A DNA stretch of 64,000 nucleotides from Sphingobium faniae (lineage in GTDB: Bacteria > Pseudomonadota > Alphaproteobacteria > Sphingomonadales > Sphingomonadaceae), in the NCBI GenBank assembly GCA_900100475.1, contig FMTU01000006.1:62001-126000 (forward strand), written 5' to 3'. The notes below the pieces were generated by a model. It was not told the DNA's origin, ran no database searches, and worked only from the letters and a program-made list of their open reading frames with translations. The translations under genes and the position numbers were made by a program. This document shows, in pieces, positions 18,118-27,742 of this stretch (the first letter of the stretch is position 1; the number at the start of each line of letters is the position of its first letter).

Positions 18118-20418
18118 TCAGGCATAGGTTTCGGCCCGCTTGCGCCATGGGAAACCGCCCAGCCGCTCATACCACCGGCGAGGCCGGGGCATTTCGCCTT
18201 CGAAATATTCGGCGGACGCCATGTAGAACTGGACGGGATCGCCATAGCCGCGCCGGGCATGTTCGGCATAGTCCACCCGGTTCATGACGACGCCGTCAAC
18301 CGGCTTCTGGAGAACCTGCATCGCCGCGCGCACCTGCTCGGTCGTGGTCTTGCCCCAGCGCACCACCAGCAGGGTCTGATCGGCGGTCTCCATCAACATG
18401 CGGGAATCGCGCGTCGCCAGGGTTGGAGGCGCATTGATGACGATCAGGTCATATTGCTGCCGCAGCTTTTCGAGCAATTCCCTGACGCGGCCCAGCCGCA
18501 TCAGCGCCACGGGATTGCGGGCCGGTTCACGCGCGCTGATGACGACCGGCTCATAGGTCGGGACACCGCGCGGTCCTTCCGTCGAAGGCGTGGCCTGCGC
18601 GGGCGCGGGGAGCAGATTGCCGACCTCCGCCGCGCCGGACAGATAATCAATCAGGTCGGGCATGCCGCCCCGCTCTTCGGTGGAGCGCAGGACGCTGTCG
18701 CTGGGACGGCGCAGATCAAGGTCGATGACGATGGCGCGGCGGCCCATCGCCACGGCGGCTGCCAAAAGGGTTAGCGTGACCGTCGATTTCCCGTCGCCGG
18801 TGATCGGGGAGGTGATGAGCACCGTCTGCGCCTGGCCGGGAATGGCAAGGTCGGCGACTTCGCTCCCTAGCCCGCGCGCCACTTCGGCGAACAGGGATTG
18901 TGGGTCCTGCAACACCGGATTCGCCTTGGCCGAGGTTACGGCGTCACCCGCGAGTTCAGGCAGCATCGCGAAGGTGCGCAGCCCGAACTGATGGAAGATC
19001 TGCTCCGCATTCCACAGCCGGTTGTCGGTCAGCTCGATCCCGAAGACGATCAACAGTCCAAGGATGAGAGATCCGATGAAGGCCGCGAAAGTCGCGGATT
19101 TGGGCCGGGGCGCAACCGGGTTCTCGGGAATGGCGGCAGGCGACATGAGGCGCGAATGGATGCCCGATGCCGCAAGGCTGGCCTTCACCTGCTGCGCCCT
19201 GGTGCTCATCGAAAGGAAGGCGCTGCGCGCCGTTTCCGCATCGCGTTCCAGTGCGTTGAGTTCGACCATAGCGGCCGTATTGGCAAAAGCCTTGCCCGTG
19301 ATCGCGTGCAGCGTCCCTTCCAGTTGCCCCGCCCGCGAGGCCGATGCCGCGGCCTCGCTGCGCGCCATGCCCGCCTCACGCGCTGCGTCCGCCTGCGCCT
19401 GCGCGGAAGCGGCGGCGTTAACCCGCACCTGCTCCTTTTGCATCCCGGTCAGGGTTTCGGCGATCTGCGCGTCGAGGCCCAGCATGCGCGGATGCTCCGC
19501 CCCATAGGTCATCGCCATTTCCGTGCGCGTGCGCGTCAGGTCGTCCAGTTGCCGCCTTTGCTGTTCCAGCAGCGAGGAGGAGGCGTTCGCCGTGCTGATG
19601 TTCGACACCGCCCGCGTGACACCTGCGGCGCGGGCGCTCTGCGCGGCGCGCATGGCGGCGGCGGAGGCGGCTTCCACGGCGATGCGGTTGATCTGGGCAT
19701 AATCTTCCGATCCGCCCGCGCCGGTCAGCATCTGATGGCTGCGGCGGAAATCGGCGACGGCCTGCTCGGCCTGATGGGCCTCCTGCGCCAGCCGGGTGCG
19801 TTCGTCGTCAAGCTGGCGGATGATCTTGCCCTGACGATCGTCGCGCATGGCGGAACGATAGGCGGCCAGGCTGACAGGATATTGATTGGCGATTTCTGAC
19901 GCCATTTCCGGCGATGCGGACCGCACCGTGATGTCGATGAAGTCCGAATCCTTGACGTTCGACACCGATGTCCGGGAAAGCAGCCTGCCCGCCAGCCGCG
20001 TCAGCCGCCGGGAATCGAGAACAGCCCCCTCCTTCAGCGGCGAGTCCACAAAGCGTGGGTCATAAGCGAGCTTCAAATCCTGAACGACGCGCTCCGCCAG
20101 CGCGCGGGAACGATAGATGCTCGCTTCATTCGAGACGCGCTGCTGGTTGCGCGCCGCCATGTCGGGCGAGCCGCTATCGTCATTGAGCTCGACCTGCACG
20201 GTGGCGGCCGCTTCATAGACGGGGGTGGTCGTGAGCTGCGTGATCAGGACCACCAGCACCGCGACGAACACGATCGTCCCCAGCAGCAATTCATGCCGCC
20301 TTATGATCTTCAGAACCTGCCGCGCGGACATGCTCAGCGGTGCGGAATTCCCCTCGGCAGGCCGGTCTGGCCTCGCTTCCAGAAGCGGGGCGCCAATTGT
20401 GCCCGATTGCGATAGCAT
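18118..20418 (-). CDS. Wzz-type co-polymerase fused to BY-kinase domain
   Basis: A 766-residue protein from ATG 20418. An N-terminal Wzz domain is framed by membrane segments near residues 44-62 and 445-465, with a long periplasmic coiled-coil between them. The C-terminal part is a bacterial tyrosine kinase domain with Walker A GDGKST (near 540) and Walker A' AIVIDLDLRRP (near 565). The Walker B position reads LIVINAPP (near 660), with Asn where the family has Asp. A tail holds several tyrosines (YGDPVQFYMASAEYF, WYERL, ETYA), the usual autophosphorylation cluster. It would control EPS chain length and export. It is divergent from the CapD-type gene across a 513-bp gap. Confidence 0.92.
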   Translation of the reverse strand: MLSQSGTIGAPLLEARPDRPAEGNSAPLSMSARQVLKIIRRHELLLGTIVFVAVLVVLITQLTTTPVYEAAATVQVELNDDSGSPDMAARNQQRVSNEASIYRSRALAERVVQDLKLAYDPRFVDSPLKEGAVLDSRRLTRLAGRLLSRTSVSNVKDSDFIDITVRSASPEMASEIANQYPVSLAAYRSAMRDDRQGKIIRQLDDERTRLAQEAHQAEQAVADFRRSHQMLTGAGGSEDYAQINRIAVEAASAAAMRAAQSARAAGVTRAVSNISTANASSSLLEQQRRQLDDLTRTRTEMAMTYGAEHPRMLGLDAQIAETLTGMQKEQVRVNAAASAQAQADAAREAGMARSEAAASASRAGQLEGTLHAITGKAFANTAAMVELNALERDAETARSAFLSMSTRAQQVKASLAASGIHSRLMSPAAIPENPVAPRPKSATFAAFIGSLILGLLIVFGIELTDNRLWNAEQIFHQFGLRTFAMLPELAGDAVTSAKANPVLQDPQSLFAEVARGLGSEVADLAIPGQAQTVLITSPITGDGKSTVTLTLLAAAVAMGRRAIVIDLDLRRPSDSVLRSTEERGGMPDLIDYLSGAAEVGNLLPAPAQATPSTEGPRGVPTYEPVVISAREPARNPVALMRLGRVRELLEKLRQQYDLIVINAPPTLATRDSRMLMETADQTLLVVRWGKTTTEQVRAAMQVLQKPVDGVVMNRVDYAEHARRGYGDPVQFYMASAEYFEGEMPRPRRWYERLGGFPWRKRAETYA

Positions 20419-20931
20419 GAGTATGTCTCCGTGACGGCGTCAGGACATCGGAAGTCGCGAATTTCGGGTTTTTGGGAGGTTCGATCAAACAATCTTCGGG
20501 TCGAAGGCCGCAGGAATAATGATTAATCCGTTCGGGGCAGAGGACGCGCCCCATGCGAACCAGCCGCGCAACATCTGATCCGCCTCTGTGCGAAGCGGCC
20601 TCCAGATTCTGTAGCCATCCCCCAAAATCGCTCCGGCCTGCCCGGCTTACGCGCATAAAAATCAGTTAGCAAAATGCGTTACGGATAGATCCCTATTCCA
20701 AGGCATTAACCCTGTTTTCTGTTCGGACGTCTCGCCACTGTCGCGCGGCCGGATGGCTCCCGACAAGCTATTCGCCACGCGGGCTTATGCCACAAGGGAT
20801 GATATCTGTCTGGTTCATTGCGGCCGCAAGCCAAGTTGATACCGTTTCGCCTCGTCAACTGGAAAAGGCGCCGGGTCGTGCAGGCAGCAGCCCGCCGAAC
20901 GCCGTTTCCCCCAGCGCGCAAGGGCGTCCCT
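20419..20931. other. 513-bp divergent intergenic region in the EPS locus
   Basis: It separates the minus-strand Wzz/BY-kinase gene from the plus-strand CapD-type gene and must hold their promoters. The middle (about 20640-20720) is AT-rich (GCATAAAAATCAGTTAGC). The frame of the CapD-like protein stays open upstream to 20818, but that part lacks a good start and reads as Arg-rich non-domain sequence. I see no clear operator or RNA. Confidence 0.5.
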
Positions 20932-23043
20932 ATGACCGCGAGCATTCCGCCTGCTCTATCCGATCCGCATTCGGCCGATCCGCATTCGACCGATCCGCTT
21001 CCGGATGATCTCGACGAGAACGAAGCGGAGATTTCCCCCGGCGCGCCGCTTTGGGCGGTCCTGATGCATGACATGCTGACTCGCCCCATCGGCTTTCCGG
21101 CGCCCGCGCGCTTCGCCGCGCTGATGCTGATCGACGGGATGCTGGTGCTCTTGACACTGCTGCTGGTCGTCCTGGCCGTGCCGGGACCGATTTCCGCCGC
21201 GTTTCTGGATCGGCCCAGCCTGATGCTGTTTTTCAGCATGGCGGCGGTCTTCACCCTCTGCCTCACCGGCCTTTACTGGCGCTGCTGGCGCTTCCTGTCC
21301 TTTGGCGATGGCATCATGCTGTCGACGGCGGTGGCGGGCGGCATGGCGGCGGCATGGAGCCTGTGCCTCATCATCTCCGCAAAGATCAGGGCCGTGCCGC
21401 TGGACGTGATCGGCTTTGCGCTGCTGCATTCGGCGCTGTTGCTGGTGGCGATGATCGGGGCGCGGACGATCCGGCGCGGGCTTCGGGAATTTGCCCGCGC
21501 GCATATCGTCCCCCGGGGCGACCGGCATAATATATTGCTGCTGGGCGAATTGGACTGGATCCGGTCGTTGCTGGAAATGCTGCGCGCCGACCGTTCAAAC
21601 ACTTTCCATGTCGTGGGCGCGCTGACCTTCGATGGGCGGGAAACCCGGCTTCAGGTCGCGGGCGTGCCGGTGCTGGGCGCCCCCGACAAGCTGCCGCAGA
21701 TCACCGAAACGCTCGCCGCGCGTGGCCTCAAGCCCGAAAGCCTCGTCATACGCGGCGATACGGCAATGCCCCGCCGCGCCTTTTCGCGGCTGGTCAAACT
21801 GGCCGATCAGTGCGACCTCACCGTCGCCCATGCCCGCGACCTGCAAAGGACGAAGGAAGGCGAACCGCGAATCGAAATCAAGCATTTCGAACTGGCCGAC
21901 CTGCTCGGCCGCCCGGAAGTGTCGCTTCAGCGCAATGTCGTGGAACGGCTGATCCGGGGCCGCCGGATATTGGTCACGGGCGCGGGCGGAACCATCGGTG
22001 GCGAACTGGTGCGCCAGATCGCCACGTTCAAGCCATCGGCGCTCGTTCTGCTCGATCATTGCGAGTTCAATCTCTACACCATCGAGATGCAGGTGCGCGA
22101 CCTGTTCCCCGACATCGTCTGCCATCCCGAACTCTGTTCGATCCGGGAGCGCAGTTCGCTCGACGATGTGTTCCAGCGGCATGAACCGGAGATCGTCTTT
22201 CACGCCGCCGCGCTCAAGCATGTCCCCATTGTCGAGTGCAATCCTTGCGAGGGCGCGCATACCAATGTGCTGGGCACACGCAATGTCGCGGACGCCGTCT
22301 GCGCGCATGGGGCGCTCGCCATGGTGCAGGTATCGACGGACAAGGCCGTCAATCCGGTCGGCGTGATGGGCGCGACCAAGCGGCTGGGCGAGCTTTACTG
22401 CCAGGCGCTGGACCTGATCGGGCAATGCGATCCCGAAAGCCCCCGCTTCATGACGGTGCGCTTCGGCAATGTGCTGGGTTCCAGCGGATCGCTCGTACCC
22501 CTGTTCCAGCAACAGATGGCGGCGGGCAAGCCGCTCACCGTCACGCATCCCGACATGAAGCGTTATTTCATGACGGTCAGCGAAGCGGTCCAGTTGATCC
22601 TCCAGAGCAGCGCGCGGGCCATGGAAGCGAAGATCGACCGCGGCACCATCTTCGTCCTCGACATGGGCGAGCCGATCAAGATCATCGACATCGCCCGCCG
22701 CATGATCCGGCTGGCAGGCCTTCGCCCCGACATCGACGTGCCGATCCAGATCGTCGGCCTTCGTCCCGGCGAAAAACTCTACGAGGAACTGTTCGACACC
22801 ACGGAGGAGCAGCTTCGTTCCTCTATCCCCGGCGTGATCGAGGCGAGTCCCTGTCCCGTGCCGCTGGAAAAGCTGGTCAAGGCTTTCGCCGATCTCTCCC
22901 ACCTCATCGCCGAACGGGATGAGGAAGGCGTGCAGGACCTGATGAAGGAACTGCTGCGCGCGCCGGCGCAATCGACCTGGGCAAAGACGCTGCGCGAATT
23001 GACGCGGGAGATCGACATGGTGGGCAAGGCGGCAAACGAATGA
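20932..23043 (+). CDS. CapD/FlaA1-type membrane nucleotide-sugar dehydratase/epimerase
   Basis: A 703-residue protein from ATG 20932 (MTASIPPALS) with AAGGG upstream. A short Asp/Pro/His repeat (SDPHSADPHSTDP) opens the N-terminus, followed by four membrane segments (about residues 55-185). A second region resembles the CoA-binding-like linker of WbpM/PglF-type proteins. The catalytic SDR domain starts with the NAD motif TGAGGTIGGELVRQ near residue 348; it also has STDKAVNPVGVMGATKR, with the MGATK active-site variant typical of 4,6-dehydratases of UDP-GlcNAc. It would make the 4-keto-6-deoxy sugar used by the aminotransferase whose gene overlaps its stop by 4 bp. Confidence 0.92.
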   Translation: MTASIPPALSDPHSADPHSTDPLPDDLDENEAEISPGAPLWAVLMHDMLTRPIGFPAPARFAALMLIDGMLVLLTLLLVVLAVPGPISAAFLDRPSLMLFFSMAAVFTLCLTGLYWRCWRFLSFGDGIMLSTAVAGGMAAAWSLCLIISAKIRAVPLDVIGFALLHSALLLVAMIGARTIRRGLREFARAHIVPRGDRHNILLLGELDWIRSLLEMLRADRSNTFHVVGALTFDGRETRLQVAGVPVLGAPDKLPQITETLAARGLKPESLVIRGDTAMPRRAFSRLVKLADQCDLTVAHARDLQRTKEGEPRIEIKHFELADLLGRPEVSLQRNVVERLIRGRRILVTGAGGTIGGELVRQIATFKPSALVLLDHCEFNLYTIEMQVRDLFPDIVCHPELCSIRERSSLDDVFQRHEPEIVFHAAALKHVPIVECNPCEGAHTNVLGTRNVADAVCAHGALAMVQVSTDKAVNPVGVMGATKRLGELYCQALDLIGQCDPESPRFMTVRFGNVLGSSGSLVPLFQQQMAAGKPLTVTHPDMKRYFMTVSEAVQLILQSSARAMEAKIDRGTIFVLDMGEPIKIIDIARRMIRLAGLRPDIDVPIQIVGLRPGEKLYEELFDTTEEQLRSSIPGVIEASPCPVPLEKLVKAFADLSHLIAERDEEGVQDLMKELLRAPAQSTWAKTLRELTREIDMVGKAANE

Positions 23044-24326
23044 CCGGCGCGCGCAGCATGGAACGGCCTGTTCACGTCGCCGGCAGAAGCGGCGCGCCGG
23101 TCGCGGCCCGCTTTCCCCCATCTGACCGGCGCTGGCCCCAATATGAACCCGATGAGATCGGCGCGGTCGTCCGGGTGCTCGCCAGCGGCCGGGTCAATTC
23201 TCTGGTGCATGGCGACGAATGCCGCGCCTTCGAGCGGGAGTTCGCGGATTATTGCGGGATGCCGCACGCCATTTCGCTGGCCAATGGCACACTGGCGCTG
23301 GAACTCGCCCTTCGCGCGCTGGGCGTCGGCGCGGGCGACGAAGTCATCGTGCCCGCGCGCAGCTTCTTCGCCAGCGCCTCGGCCGTGGCGGCGGTCGGGG
23401 CGGCGCCGGTGTTCGCCGACATCGACGCGAACAGCCACACGATAGACCCCGCCTGCATCGAGCCGTTGATCGGCACGCGGACCAAGGCGATCCTGTGCGT
23501 CCACCTTGCCGGATGGCCCTGCGACATGGACGCCCTGGGCGCCATCGCCGCGCACCATGGACTCTGGCTGATCGAGGACTGCGCGCAGGCCCATGGCGCA
23601 GCCTTTCGCGGGCGGAAAACAGGGTCTTTCGGACATGCGGCAGCCTTCTCCTTCTGTACCGACAAGATCATGTCGACGGGCGGAGAAGGCGGGATGCTGC
23701 TCCTGAAAGACGAGGCGCACTGGCGGCTGGCATGGGCCTATAAGGATCATGGCAAGAATATCGCCACGCTGAGCGCGCCTTCGCCCGGCAACGCCTTTCG
23801 CTATCTCCATGAGAGTTTCGGCACGAACTGGCGCATGACGGAAATGCAGGCGGCGATCGGGCGGGCGCAGCTTCGGAAGCTACCCGATTGGCTCACGCGG
23901 CGGCGCGCCAATGCAGAGCTGCTGCGGCGGGGATTGCGTGGCCATCCACTGGTTCAACTGCCGGTCATTCCGGAAGGCGTGGATCATGCCTTCTACAAAT
24001 TCTACCTGATGCTCGACGGCAGGCATTTCGCACCGGGGAAAGGAAGAACGGACATCATCGCCGTCCTCAACGATCGCGGCATCCCGGCCGGAACCGGATC
24101 ATGCCCCGACATGTCGCAGGAACTGGCCGTCCGCAACAGCGCCCATCCCAACCGCCAGCCGCTGCCCGTAGCGGCGCAGGTAGGGGAACGCAGCCTCATG
24201 TTGTGTGTCGATCACCTTCTGGACGCGCAGGCGATGGACCTGACGGTCGACACGCTGATCGAAGCACTGGATGGGACCTATGATCCTGACGCATCACAGC
24301 CTTTCTCAAACGATGTAACTCCATAG
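23040..24326 (+). CDS. DegT/DnrJ/EryC1 sugar aminotransferase
   Basis: A 428-residue PLP enzyme; its ATG 23040 overlaps the stop of the dehydratase gene (ATGA), so the pair is translationally coupled. The PLP-binding Lys lies in AFSFCTDKIMSTGGEGGM near residue 210, the form of this motif in perosamine- and bacillosamine-type aminotransferases. Other family signs are PARSFFASASAVAAVGAAPVF near 105 and EDCAQAHGA near 180. It probably aminates the 4-keto sugar made by the CapD-like enzyme, giving a 4-amino-4,6-dideoxy sugar. About 20 extra residues precede the normal domain start. Confidence 0.92.
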   Translation: MTGARSMERPVHVAGRSGAPVAARFPPSDRRWPQYEPDEIGAVVRVLASGRVNSLVHGDECRAFEREFADYCGMPHAISLANGTLALELALRALGVGAGDEVIVPARSFFASASAVAAVGAAPVFADIDANSHTIDPACIEPLIGTRTKAILCVHLAGWPCDMDALGAIAAHHGLWLIEDCAQAHGAAFRGRKTGSFGHAAAFSFCTDKIMSTGGEGGMLLLKDEAHWRLAWAYKDHGKNIATLSAPSPGNAFRYLHESFGTNWRMTEMQAAIGRAQLRKLPDWLTRRRANAELLRRGLRGHPLVQLPVIPEGVDHAFYKFYLMLDGRHFAPGKGRTDIIAVLNDRGIPAGTGSCPDMSQELAVRNSAHPNRQPLPVAAQVGERSLMLCVDHLLDAQAMDLTVDTLIEALDGTYDPDASQPFSNDVTP

Positions 24327-24331
24327 CATGA

Positions 24332-24360
24332 TTGACATTATTTTATTTCTGCTGTGAAAT
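24332..24360 (+). promoter_or_regulatory. Candidate sigma-70 promoter for the export genes
   Basis: TTGACA at 24332-24337 is followed after exactly 17 bp by TGAAAT at 24355-24360, in an AT-rich stretch 48 bp before the Wza-like gene. The -35 is a perfect consensus and the -10 matches four of six bases. Confidence 0.6.
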
Positions 24361-24407
24361 GAACATATGTTGCGGGGCCATGCCAATAAAATTTAGCGGA
24401 GACGGTC

Positions 24408-24977
24408 ATGCGGATACTTCCTGTCGTCAGCCTGGTTCTGCTGGCCAACTTCACGGCGGCCTGTACCGGATCGGTATCAGGCCTCCCGGCGATCTCCACG
24501 GCGGAAGCCAATCAATACCGGCTCGGGCCGGGCGATGAAGTTCGCATCATGGTCCCCGGCCTGACCGAAATAGACAAGGGCGCGTCCTTCGTGGTCAACG
24601 ACCGGGGGGAACTCTCTCTTCCCCTCATGGGGCCGATCCCGGCGAACGGATCGACAATCCCCGAACTGGAGCAGGCCATTGCGGGCCAGTTGATCCAAAG
24701 GAAACTGATGGTCTCCCCGGTGGTCAGCGTGCAACCCGTCCGGCTGCGGCCGATCTACATATTGGGCGAGGTCAAGAGTCCGGGTGAATATCCCTATCGC
24801 CCCGGCATGACGGTGGTGACGGCCGTGTCGGTCGCGGGCGGATATACGTTCCGCGCCAATCGCAACACCGTCGCCATCATCCGGCAGGTCAACGGTCAGG
24901 CTTCGACCGCCAAGGCATCGGAAAATACGCCCATTCAGCCGGGCGACACCGTCAAGGTCGTGGAGAAATGGTTTTGA
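24408..24977 (+). CDS. Polysaccharide export lipoprotein, short Wza type
   Basis: A 189-residue protein from ATG 24408 with GCGGAGA upstream. The lipoprotein signal ends at LLANFTAAC (Cys near residue 19). A Poly_export domain (YRLGPGDEVRIMVPGL...GELSLPLMGPIPANG) is followed by one SLBB domain (PIYILGEVKSPGEYPYRPGMTVVTAVSVAGG). It lacks the C-terminal amphipathic helix domain of E. coli Wza (379 residues), as short forms in many other bacteria do. It would form the periplasmic/outer-membrane part of the EPS exporter with the Wzz/BY-kinase. It overlaps the barrel gene by 10 bp. Confidence 0.92.
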   Translation: MRILPVVSLVLLANFTAACTGSVSGLPAISTAEANQYRLGPGDEVRIMVPGLTEIDKGASFVVNDRGELSLPLMGPIPANGSTIPELEQAIAGQLIQRKLMVSPVVSVQPVRLRPIYILGEVKSPGEYPYRPGMTVVTAVSVAGGYTFRANRNTVAIIRQVNGQASTAKASENTPIQPGDTVKVVEKWF

Positions 24978-26200
24978 CCCCTGCCCGCCTGGTCCAGCTC
25001 TGCTCCTGTTCGGCTCTGGCCATCCTGTCCTTCCCTGCAAGAGCGCAGGAACTGGATCGCGCGACGCCGCTGCTGGAGGCCCCGAGGGAATATCAGGCCA
25101 AGCCGATCCAGTTGGGGCCGGTGTCCGCCTTCATCGGGGGCGATGCCAGGCTGGAATATGATTCCAACATCTACGCCTTGCCTGCGGACAAGGTCGACGA
25201 TGTGCGGGCGATCATTTCGCCGCGAGTGGACCTCAAGCTGGAGAGCGACCGTTTCCAGCTGACAGCAGAGGGCCGCGCCGTCATCCGGCGCTATTTCGAC
25301 AACAAGACGGAAAATTCCGAAGCGGGAAAAGCGGAACTGGCGGGCGTCTATCGCTTTTCCGAAACCGACAGCATCAATGCGGCCATCGAATGGCAAAGGC
25401 TGGTCGAAGAGCGCGGGGAACCGGAATCGCAGACCGACCCCGCGACATCGCCCCGCCGATATGACCAGTTGCGCGGAGAGATGGGCTATACCCATGTCGG
25501 ATCGCGCATCACCCTGGGCCTCAAGGGCACCGCGCTGCGCAACAATGCGCTCGCCCGCATGGATGAGGAGCGCGATTTCGACCAATATAGCGGGCAGGCC
25601 CGGATCGGATACCGCGTTAGCGGGATCATGAGCGCCTTTGGCGAAGGCTTCATCGTCGTGCGGAATTTCGACCTGCCCTTCGACAGTTCGGGCATCGACC
25701 GCGATTCCAAGACCTATGGCGGGCGCGTGGGCCTCTCCTTCGAGCCGGGCGGGTTGATCAGCGGGGAAGCGGCCGTCGGCGTCTTTCGCTTCAAGCCCGA
25801 CGATCCGGTGCTGGATTCACGGACGGGTCTGTCCGTGTCGGCGGCGCTCGTTTATACGCCCACGCCCCGGCTCGCGATCACGCTCGACGGGTTCCGGGGC
25901 GATGTCGCGACGGTCCGGGCAGGCGCGCAGTCGCGGACGGACACCCGTTTCCGCCTGGGCGTGCAGAATGAAATCTACCATAATCTGCGGATTCAGGGGT
26001 CGGTACTCTATCGACGCAGCAATTTCGTCGGCAACAGCCAGCATGAACGAACCATCGCCGGGATCGTGGAACTGGAATATCTGCTGAACCGCAACATCGC
26101 CCTCGCTCTTTCGGCACGCATCGCCGATCGCAAGAGCACGCGGCCGACGGACGATTTCGACCGCAATATCTTCGGCGCGGAAATCCGCTTTCAATTCTAG
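24968..26200 (+). CDS. Outer-membrane beta-barrel protein of EPS export
   Basis: A 410-residue protein with signal peptide MVLTPARLVQLCSCSALAILSFPARAQ. The rest alternates hydrophobic and polar residues in many predicted strands and ends in RFQF, a typical barrel terminus with a final Phe. It resembles the outer-membrane beta-barrel proteins often encoded next to wza in sphingomonad and other EPS loci; they may form or assist the outer-membrane exit. The ATG at 24968 lies inside the end of the Wza gene with GGAG only 2 bp before it; TTG 24974 would have better spacing. The stop TAG is the left end of a palindromic element. Confidence 0.82.
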   Translation: MVLTPARLVQLCSCSALAILSFPARAQELDRATPLLEAPREYQAKPIQLGPVSAFIGGDARLEYDSNIYALPADKVDDVRAIISPRVDLKLESDRFQLTAEGRAVIRRYFDNKTENSEAGKAELAGVYRFSETDSINAAIEWQRLVEERGEPESQTDPATSPRRYDQLRGEMGYTHVGSRITLGLKGTALRNNALARMDEERDFDQYSGQARIGYRVSGIMSAFGEGFIVVRNFDLPFDSSGIDRDSKTYGGRVGLSFEPGGLISGEAAVGVFRFKPDDPVLDSRTGLSVSAALVYTPTPRLAITLDGFRGDVATVRAGAQSRTDTRFRLGVQNEIYHNLRIQGSVLYRRSNFVGNSQHERTIAGIVELEYLLNRNIALALSARIADRKSTRPTDDFDRNIFGAEIRFQF

Positions 26201-26303
26201 AGCATCGTGCGAAAAGGTGGAAACCGGCTTTTCGCAAAAAACGATGCGACAACAAAGACATAGAGCACGTAACCTGCGCCCGGCTTCACGCAGCGTGCTC
26301 TAG
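26197..26303. repeat. CTAGAG-ended palindromic element with two hairpins
   Basis: It starts CTAGAGC at 26197, where TAG is the stop codon of the barrel gene, and ends GCTCTAG at 26303. Hairpin one pairs GCATCGTGCGAAAAG with the CTTTTCGC and CGATGC blocks up to 26247. Hairpin two pairs TAGAGCACG (26261-26269) with CGTGCTCTA (26294-26302). It lies between convergent genes and may also work as a terminator. Confidence 0.75.
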
Positions 26304-26320
26304 CGACGGATTCTGGCGGC

Positions 26321-27742
26321 TTAGGGTATCTGCCGCCCCGCCATGACCTCGCGATGGGCGAAGTCGAGGAACTCGTCGAAATTCAGCCAGCGGTCGTGAT
26401 CGACATCCTGCCACGCATCGTCGCGTCTGGGATCGAGTCCATTGGCCCGCTCCCAGCTATCGGCCATGCCATCCTCATCCAGATCGACATAGGGCGTGCC
26501 GGGCGCGATGGCGGGCAAGGGGCGCGGGCCGTTGCGCATGGCGACATCGTGGATGATCGTCCCGGTCCGCGCCCGCACCTCGGCCACGGTGCGCACGTCC
26601 AGCGGGTCCCTCGGAAAAGCGCCCGCCTGATCCAGCACCTGAACATAAGCCTGCTCGGCGGGAAGGAGCCGTGTGCTGAGCGGGCAGACGGGGCGCGAAA
26701 CCAGCGACGAATCCACGGTAGCGGTTTTCAGGACCCTGACCTTGTCCAGCTTGTTATCCGCCATGAAGATTTTCGACTCTCCCGTGCTGCTGTCCAGCAC
26801 GCGGTCGATGGCGGGAATCATGTCCGCGCTGTTCGGTCCCTTGCGGTAGACATTGCCGACGATGCTGACGGGCGTGCCGCCGAATACCTCATGCACTTCG
26901 GTGAACTGGGAATCGCCATTGTAAAAGACGTTGTTCAATATTTCGACGCAGGATTGCGGCATGAAATTCACGTCGGGATTGCGGTCCCCGTTATGCGCGC
27001 AAAGATTGCGGATGAAGCTGAGCTTCTGTGGCGCTTTTGGATTGGAGGCGAGCAGGGCGCATTTGTCGTGGCGCGGAATGCCCTGCACGAAGATCGAGTT
27101 GGAGACGGTGATATTGTCGTTATGACTATATCCGCTCATGATTTGATCCTGCGCCCATGCACCGCTGACATGATCGAAGATGACGTTCTTGCTGTTTTCG
27201 AACAGGAAGGAACTGTTGCTGCCCCGATCCTCGGCATTCAGGTCGGTGCGAACCCGGATATGGCGGATGATCACGTCATGCGTGTCCTTGGCGATGATCG
27301 GCGTATAGCCGTCGGCGCCGCCGCCATGGGTGACGAGGATACCTCCACCCGGAGCGGTCTGCCCCGCGATGGTGATATAGGGATTGGTGATGATCGGCCG
27401 CCGCGTCGTGAAGCGGATGACGCCGCTCACGCGAAAGACGCAGGTGCGCGGCCCCTTCGCCTCTATGCAGGCGCGCAGCGAGCCGGGGCCGTGATCGGCC
27501 AGCGTGGTGACGGGAATGATGGCCCCGCCCCGCCCGCCGCGCGACCGCCGGCCATAGCCTTCCGCGCCGGGAAAGGCTTCCACGCCGGGCACTTCGGGAA
27601 GGACGGACGATCCATCCAGGTCGGCGTCCGCGCCGACACTGCTTTTGAGGCGCTGGGCAATATCGGGCGGCGCCACGAACGGCGTTGCGAGCAGGGCCGC
27701 GATGGCGACGCCCAACATGGCCATGGCGCTCTGGCTCACCAT
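26321..27742 (-). CDS. Secreted pectate-lyase-like polysaccharide lyase
   Basis: A 473-residue protein starting MVSQSAMAMLGVAIAALLATPFVA, a signal peptide or anchor. The mature part opens with EAFPGAEGYGRRSRGGRGG, followed by a right-handed parallel beta-helix pattern with SGVIRF, ITIAGQTAPGGG and HIRVR, as in PL1-type pectate lyases. The C-terminus has two Asp-rich calcium loops (DLDEDGMADSWE and DVDHDRWLNFDE), like dockerin/thrombospondin-3 repeats. In this locus it more likely trims the cell's own EPS than degrades pectin. It is the last gene of a four-gene minus-strand operon and overlaps the preceding glycosyltransferase gene by 7 bp. Confidence 0.82.
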   Translation of the reverse strand: MVSQSAMAMLGVAIAALLATPFVAPPDIAQRLKSSVGADADLDGSSVLPEVPGVEAFPGAEGYGRRSRGGRGGAIIPVTTLADHGPGSLRACIEAKGPRTCVFRVSGVIRFTTRRPIITNPYITIAGQTAPGGGILVTHGGGADGYTPIIAKDTHDVIIRHIRVRTDLNAEDRGSNSSFLFENSKNVIFDHVSGAWAQDQIMSGYSHNDNITVSNSIFVQGIPRHDKCALLASNPKAPQKLSFIRNLCAHNGDRNPDVNFMPQSCVEILNNVFYNGDSQFTEVHEVFGGTPVSIVGNVYRKGPNSADMIPAIDRVLDSSTGESKIFMADNKLDKVRVLKTATVDSSLVSRPVCPLSTRLLPAEQAYVQVLDQAGAFPRDPLDVRTVAEVRARTGTIIHDVAMRNGPRPLPAIAPGTPYVDLDEDGMADSWERANGLDPRRDDAWQDVDHDRWLNFDEFLDFAHREVMAGRQIP

